Below, one piece after another: positions 58,573 to 64,000 of a stretch of 64,000 nucleotides of DNA. Made by a program: the position numbers and the translations under genes. Source of the stretch: Karalla daura (lineage: Eukaryota; Chordata; Actinopteri; Chaetodontiformes; Leiognathidae); assembly GCA_029224185.1 (NCBI GenBank), contig CM055207.1, positions 12,473,693 to 12,537,692 of the forward strand, given 5' to 3'. The notes under the pieces are model-generated. The model ran no database searches. It worked only from the letters and a program-made list of their open reading frames with translations, and was not told where the DNA came from. Numbering within the stretch: the stretch's first letter is position 1; every line of letters starts with the position of its first letter.

Positions 58573-59055
58573 TGCCTGTAGTCACACACTGTCTAACTCT
58601 CCTGGTTTTATCAAGGCGGGGTCTTGGGTCGTTTAAACCAATGACATAAACCTAGAAGGAGAAGAAGCCCCCCCTCCTCCTCCTCCACCCCTCATGTACC
58701 AACACCTCCCTCTTATCCCTCACCACTGCCATCAAACACACATTCACACGCTCCCTTATAGAAGTGTGTGGTCATTTTTGGAAATTAGGAACCATCTGAT
58801 GAAAGGGAAAAATCACCTTCATGCTCAAAACCAGACAGAAAATCTCACTTAAGGTGCCCAAGAATGACTGAATGGTGTTTATTATTGTCTTATAGCTCTT
58901 AACTAAGTTTATGACAATGCTGAACAAAACCCAAAAAACGAAATGATCTCACAGGGTTTTTAACAACTTTGTATTGGTGAGTTTAACAGCAACTGATGTC
59001 GATATACACTGCAAAAAGCTGTTGAAAATTGCAGTTTTAAAGAGGACTCTGGTCG
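58573..59055. other. AT-rich non-coding
   Basis: No gene or named repeat. Confidence 0.4.
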
Positions 59056-59059
59056 TAAC

Positions 59060-59240
59060 TAGCCATGTTAGCTCAGTCGCCTCACAGCAGATTCGCTGGT
59101 TTATGTTCTGGTCCTGGACATTCCTGCATGGTGTTTGCCTGTTCTGCCCTATGTGCACAGGTTTTCTCCCAGTTAGAAAAACTACTGCTTCCTCCCACAT
59201 CTATTTGTCTTTTACAAACATCCATCGAGATTGTCATCAA
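59060..59240 (+). repeat. fish interspersed repeat copy
   Basis: GTTAGCTCAGTCGCCTCACA, then CTGCATGGTGTTTGCCTGTT, then GGTTTTCTCCCAGTTAG and GCTTCCTCCCACATC. This is the fullest copy of the family seen in the window. Confidence 0.75.
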
Positions 59241-59574
59241 TCCAAATTATTATAATAAAAGGAGTTGAAGAGTTGTTGCAACTGGAAACTTGACACACAA
59301 AATAACATCCCCATTTAGGACTCAATTATAAATCCAGTTGCTACGACACTACCAGTCCATGGACCTTTTTCCGATTTTATGAGTTGGAATATTACAGTCC
59401 ATTTATGCAGAGATCTAGCACCTTTTCATTCCTACCTGTCAACTACACAGAGACTATGCCAGTTGGCTCTCTCGCGTCTCACTTTCATGAATACTTTAGC
59501 AAGACTTTATAGTCCTTGCTAGACAAGAGAGTTTAGCAATCCATGTTCCCCAAAATAAGTAGTGAAATGCACAG

Positions 59575-59730
59575 ATACAGCTATGGAGTGCACATACACC
59601 CCCCTTTATATATTTGAGCCAGAATCAGAAAAGAAATCAGATACTGAGGAGGAATCAGGCGTATGTACACTGATATTTCACCAGAAACTCCAAACGACTG
59701 CCTTGCAGTTGTGCGCACTGATTCACTTGT
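59575..59730 (+). mobile_element. transposon-like ORF fragment, copy 2 (PYMFEP-type start)
   Basis: Aligns with 32215-32345: GCTATGGAG, then CACAT, then TATATATTTGAGCCAGAATC and TCAGATACTGAGG. Here the FEPESE...SDTEEES codons are in one frame, but the preceding part is frame-shifted. Both copies lie in the same orientation. Confidence 0.5.
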
Positions 59731-61162
59731 ATACCTGAACAGAGGCAGTTAGTTTACATTACATTCCATCTCAGTTCACATTCATACATGTTGTACTTTA
59801 CTTTTGAAATCCAGAATTTATACATAAGTGGGGATCTTATTTGGGAAGCCAGATCGTCATTATTTTACAAAATTAAGCTAAAAGTGTTTTCTATTCGACA
59901 TCAGCTTTAAGGTATTTGTTCATCGGCCTGTTCCTTTGTATCACAACACAATAGAATGAATTTGTGGTAAGAAGTATGAATGATCCATCCATTTTCTTGA
60001 CCCACTTTAAACCCAAACAGTGTTGCTGGTATGAATCATTACAAAACAAAGAAATGCTCCTGTTATTGTAAATAATGCACAAGTCAATGATCAAAGACCA
60101 AGATCAAAGACCTGGTCCCAATAAAAACTGTTGACCAGGAGGTTGAGGGATTGCTCAGATCTTTTGTTGTTGAGGATTTCTTTTAAATGTAACATTAGAG
60201 CGTCACTATTTTATCATGATTAAGAGTGAAAATGACAATATGTTATTTTAAAAGTGTTGTTAAAAGTGACAGCTGATCGTTTCCCCAACTCTGCACTTCA
60301 CTCATCAGTGTGCCATGTTTTACTACCTTCTAACCTAGCATTGCGTTTTCCCTTTCTTTTCTCTGATTAAGATTATTATTATTATTATTATTATTATGGC
60401 ATGTGTCTTCTATTAGACATATCACATAGTAAAATAAATACTGGGGTAGAGCAATTTCACAACCATGACAACCCACAATTTCAGCCTTGGTTCAGCTCTT
60501 ATCAGCTCTTTTAAGACAAACAATAAATAAATAAATAAAAGCTCTGTTAAAGCCTCTGCATACAAACCTGCCTGACACCATACAGCAGACAGTCAAAGTT
60601 AGAGACTGTCTGATGAGCATAACAAACAGGTTTAAGCAGCATAACTACAACATTTCAATTCAATCCCAGCTCTTTCGATGCATGAGCGCATAAAACCAAA
60701 ACTATCTTCATAGACCGTCACCTCCAGGGAGCAGCTGTGAACTATATGGGTGCAGTGACATTTTAACCAGGCCCGTTAACTGTAAAATATGTAAAAAGTT
60801 GAATTTCACTCATCACCATTGCACCAAAACCACTTGCACCGTATGACAGAATGCTTTATTCTTGTGATTTTGCTACACAAACATCCTCCAACACAGTAAT
60901 CAAACATTATATTTCACCCTTGCGTATTATTAATGGACATTCTTTGAAATATCACAGTCAAATCATTAAATGGTACACGAAAACCTTGCTGTTTTGAGTG
61001 AAGATGTTATGTTAGGCACAATTCTGTGCAGGCAGCCTTCCTTGCTGAACAAGACCTGTCCAAATGTGATATTGATTAGGCTGTGAGGTTCTTTCAGACT
61101 TGTTCCAGGTAGTGCTGCGGTTTACTGGCTTGATCACCGCTCGATTTGATGATACTACATAC
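59731..61162. other. AT-rich non-coding
   Basis: (ATT)n at 60369-60398 and (AATA)n at about 60520-60539. No exon. Confidence 0.45.
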
Positions 61163-61177
61163 TGTTTGACTCCATGT

Positions 61178-61213
<36 letters not shown>
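61163..61213. repeat. (GT)n microsatellite
   Basis: GT run of about 50 bp with one TTT interruption. Confidence 0.97.
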
Positions 61214-61215
<2 letters not shown>

Positions 61216-61676
61216 ATACAGGACTCACCCAGGCGTGAATGATTTAACGTGACTGTGCGGCACGTGACCCCTTCCAGTGCTTTGCCAATGCGAGGGGTCA
61301 CGGATGACATCACATGATTGATTTCCACTGTCCGTTCTTGGAACTTGTTGCACAAAGAACAAGCAACGATCCACTTCACGGCGTTTATCCATGAAGGGTA
61401 CGCCTTTCGTGTACATTTTGATAGAGCAAGCTGTGGCTGCAGCTACAGCGAGCGGCCGCATGGTTATGTCTGTATTTCATCTCCCCGGCGCAGCGTCTGC
61501 ACTTTGCTCTGCCTCGTGTCGCTCCGTGAGGTCGAGTAAGTGGCAGCAGATTGTGTGAAGTGCCAGTCAGGGGGCGCTGGGTGAGATCAATTATCTATAT
61601 CCCATTTTCCACTTTTCATTTCAATATTGCGCCTGGCCTCCATATGCTCCAATATTGATCTGCTCATCAACGTTGC
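61214..61676. other. non-coding
   Basis: No gene or named repeat. Confidence 0.4.

Positions 61677-61719
<43 letters not shown>
61677..61719. repeat. (GT)n microsatellite
   Basis: Perfect GT run of about 42 bp. Confidence 0.97.
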
Positions 61720-61721
<2 letters not shown>

Positions 61722-63389
61722 CCTATAGCACAAAGAGAGAGCCCTCTCAGCGGGATAATTATGCAGAAAATGAATGTGGTGAAACAGTGTTCTTCAATCT
61801 CACAGCCGCCATTTTATTGACGTTTGAGGCATTGTGTTGTATATTGTTTACAAAAATTAAGACAATTTCACGATTGAAAAAAAAAATAATCTAAGATGCA
61901 TTGCCCCCAATAAGTGAATGCAGGAACAACCTACGAGGCTTCTTATAAGATACACATGTTGAGGAACACAAAAGCAGCTAATGCAATATGTGTGATGGAT
62001 ACAAAAGAAATATATTCTCTGTTTTCTCAGATCAGATGTGGAATTAAATCAAAGCCGGTAGCACTACTCTAATTTATCATCCTCTTTTATCATGTTTAAC
62101 TAATCAATCAGCCATTCCAACGCCTCTACTTCCAGCCAAGTATTATTTTACTGATGAGGAGCCGAACGATTACAGATTCTATTTCAAACAGCATTGTCGG
62201 TGAGCTACAAAGTGCTGCATTAGTTTCTTCTAACACAGTTAGTCCAGGTCCAGTCAGTGGAAATGGAGAGTCCCAAGCATTGAGGGGATTTGCAACCGCC
62301 CCATTAAAGGAGGAGGTCTGGACTGAGTGCAGCCCCTTCTGAGACCTTCTCATGTTGAACTCTGACCCTGATCTCAATGCTCACAAATTCACAGGCAGAG
62401 TTCACAGCGAGTCTCTGTGGAGGGCTGTGCAACATACCATCCACGCAGCCCGTCTCTGGAGACACACATCTATCAATCTCCAGATGAATTATTGAGGGCA
62501 CACCACCCCCACTATGTTTCTTACATGGGCTGGAATTAGTGGCTGTTGCAAGGACTACGCTACATTAGAATTCGAGGAGCGAATTTGTTCAAGACTTGAT
62601 GTTTTGCTCAAGCTGTTTGTTAGCCAAGTCATTTTTCTGTTTGTCATTTCCCCTCTTATACCTCATTTGCTTTCCCTTGATAGTCTTCTCCTGCACTGCA
62701 GACTGTTATCAAAGTGATTTCTCTTCACATACTCTACTCCGGCACTATTTTGATGTGTAGACCTATTTTGAGGATAAAGCAGTTTTATTTCTCTCCTTTT
62801 TTAACAATTCAATTAGCAGAGAGTCCAATTACATAAAATACCACAGAGATATATGGCACAGAGACATGTAACTTAAATTTCTGAATAAACGTCAGCTTTA
62901 GCTCTCTTCACTGTTGTTAAAGCGTGCCCCGGAGATGCCCCCCACGTTGTCACAGCATTTGAGGTTCTCACAGAGGTCAGTCTGCCACAATGACTTCATC
63001 TCCCCCACTCAGAGGCAGAAATGTGCATGAAAGGGACACACATACTCTCATACTTGTAAGCACTAAATGGACTAAGCCCATTACTCTTACCCTGACCATT
63101 ATTTTACCCCTAAGCTGGAGCCATCAAACAGAGGCTGAAGGTCTCTCCAAACGTGAGAACCGGCCAAAATGTCCTCACTACCAAGGTCTACGAATTCAAA
63201 CTGATTTTCACATCCACGGCTGTGCAAGTAGATGCACTTAAAAAACATACTCATGTTCTCATGAAGGAGAATTCAGCAAAAAATACACAGATGTAAGAGG
63301 TGCAAAAGTCTCCAGATCACAGATCAGTAGCAGGTTTTCACTGCAGAGCCATATTAATTACTTACTTATATGGCAATCCGGCCATACAT
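61720..63389. other. AT-rich non-coding
   Basis: Little repeat content and no exon with splice context. Confidence 0.45.
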
Positions 63390-63390
63390 G

Positions 63391-63402
63391 ACACACACAC
63401 AT

Positions 63403-63471
<69 letters not shown>
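63391..63471. repeat. (CA)n microsatellite
   Basis: CA run of about 80 bp with one TG interruption near its start. Confidence 0.98.
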
Positions 63472-63473
<2 letters not shown>

Positions 63474-64000
63474 CTAGTCTATTTTGCTAATGAGGTGGCA
63501 GGGCCTCACTGTGTAGGGATAAAGAGGGGTTGAACGGCTCAGACCCCCAATGGGTCCGCTTGAACTTGTGAAATAGGATTGACACCGCACTCAAAATGAT
63601 CTCCCACCACGATGGAGCAGCAGACTGAAGCCCCCCAGGAGGCTAAGTTGAATCAATTCTCCTAATGATGTTTGTAATTTAGGAGGCTAATGACATGCAC
63701 TATGAACTGGAAGATTATGTCTAGGAGGTGCCTCTCAGACTGGAGTGTTGGGATAAACACCCCTGAGAAAAACACAAACCTTCACGGAATACAGGAATAA
63801 ATATTCTAATCCTACAGATACAGTGGTGCATCCAACTGGAACTGTGAGGAAAAGTTTTGACAAATCTTTCTACACTTTGTTGTAATGTAAGCCTTTTGTG
63901 CAAAGTCAGTTCCCAGGTCCATGAGAGCAAACCTAAGCAGAGACACAAGCCCTCAGAGGCAGAATGGGAAATCGTGCTTTGAAGATTGTTTGTGGTTACA
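63472..64000. other. non-coding
   Basis: No gene or repeat recognised up to the window end. Confidence 0.4.

Overview
The window looks like a vertebrate nuclear genome, most probably a teleost fish. The signs are intron-scale non-coding DNA, very dense (CA)n, (GA)n and poly-C/poly-G microsatellites, a decayed Tc1/mariner transposase, small pieces of LINE-type reverse transcriptase, several worn copies of short interspersed repeats familiar from fish genomes, and a 100-N assembly gap. There are no bacterial genes, operons, CRISPR arrays or phage features.

Only one coding region is convincing: a single large exon on the minus strand, about 11471 to 13280. It is open for 603 codons, starts at an ATG just inside a good splice acceptor and ends at a splice donor. 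I read it as the RIBEYE-specific A-domain exon of ctbp2, the scaffold protein of synaptic ribbons in photoreceptors, hair cells and bipolar cells. The exon holds a possible Cys/His cluster near the N-terminus, a 16-proline run, and a 62-residue helical segment that resembles a SAM domain. The shared CtBP2 dehydrogenase (B-domain) exons are not visible and should lie beyond position 1. About 450 to 550 bp upstream of the ATG are paired OTX/CRX-type sites and CCAAT boxes, which would suit the photoreceptor promoter known for RIBEYE. A 117-bp intron may separate a short 5' UTR exon from the coding exon.

Layout: 1-11470 is the intron downstream of the RIBEYE exon, rich in microsatellites up to about 9 kb and quieter and AT-richer from 9 to 11.4 kb. 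11471-13830 is the exon with its presumed promoter. 13830-64000 is non-coding and would be upstream sequence, or the 5' intron of the longer ctbp2 transcript. It alternates between GC/CpG-rich stretches (about 19.3-20.0, 39.5-39.9, 43-45.3, 47-50.2 and 52.8-54.7 kb), homeodomain-site-rich AT patches that look like conserved enhancers, and repeat debris. 58.7-64 kb is plainer, AT-rich DNA.

I did not find a novel multi-gene system. The items most worth checking are the SAM-like fold inside the ribbon scaffold domain, the candidate RIBEYE promoter with its short intron, two perfect homeodomain palindromes, and two diverged copies of a transposon-like open reading frame.
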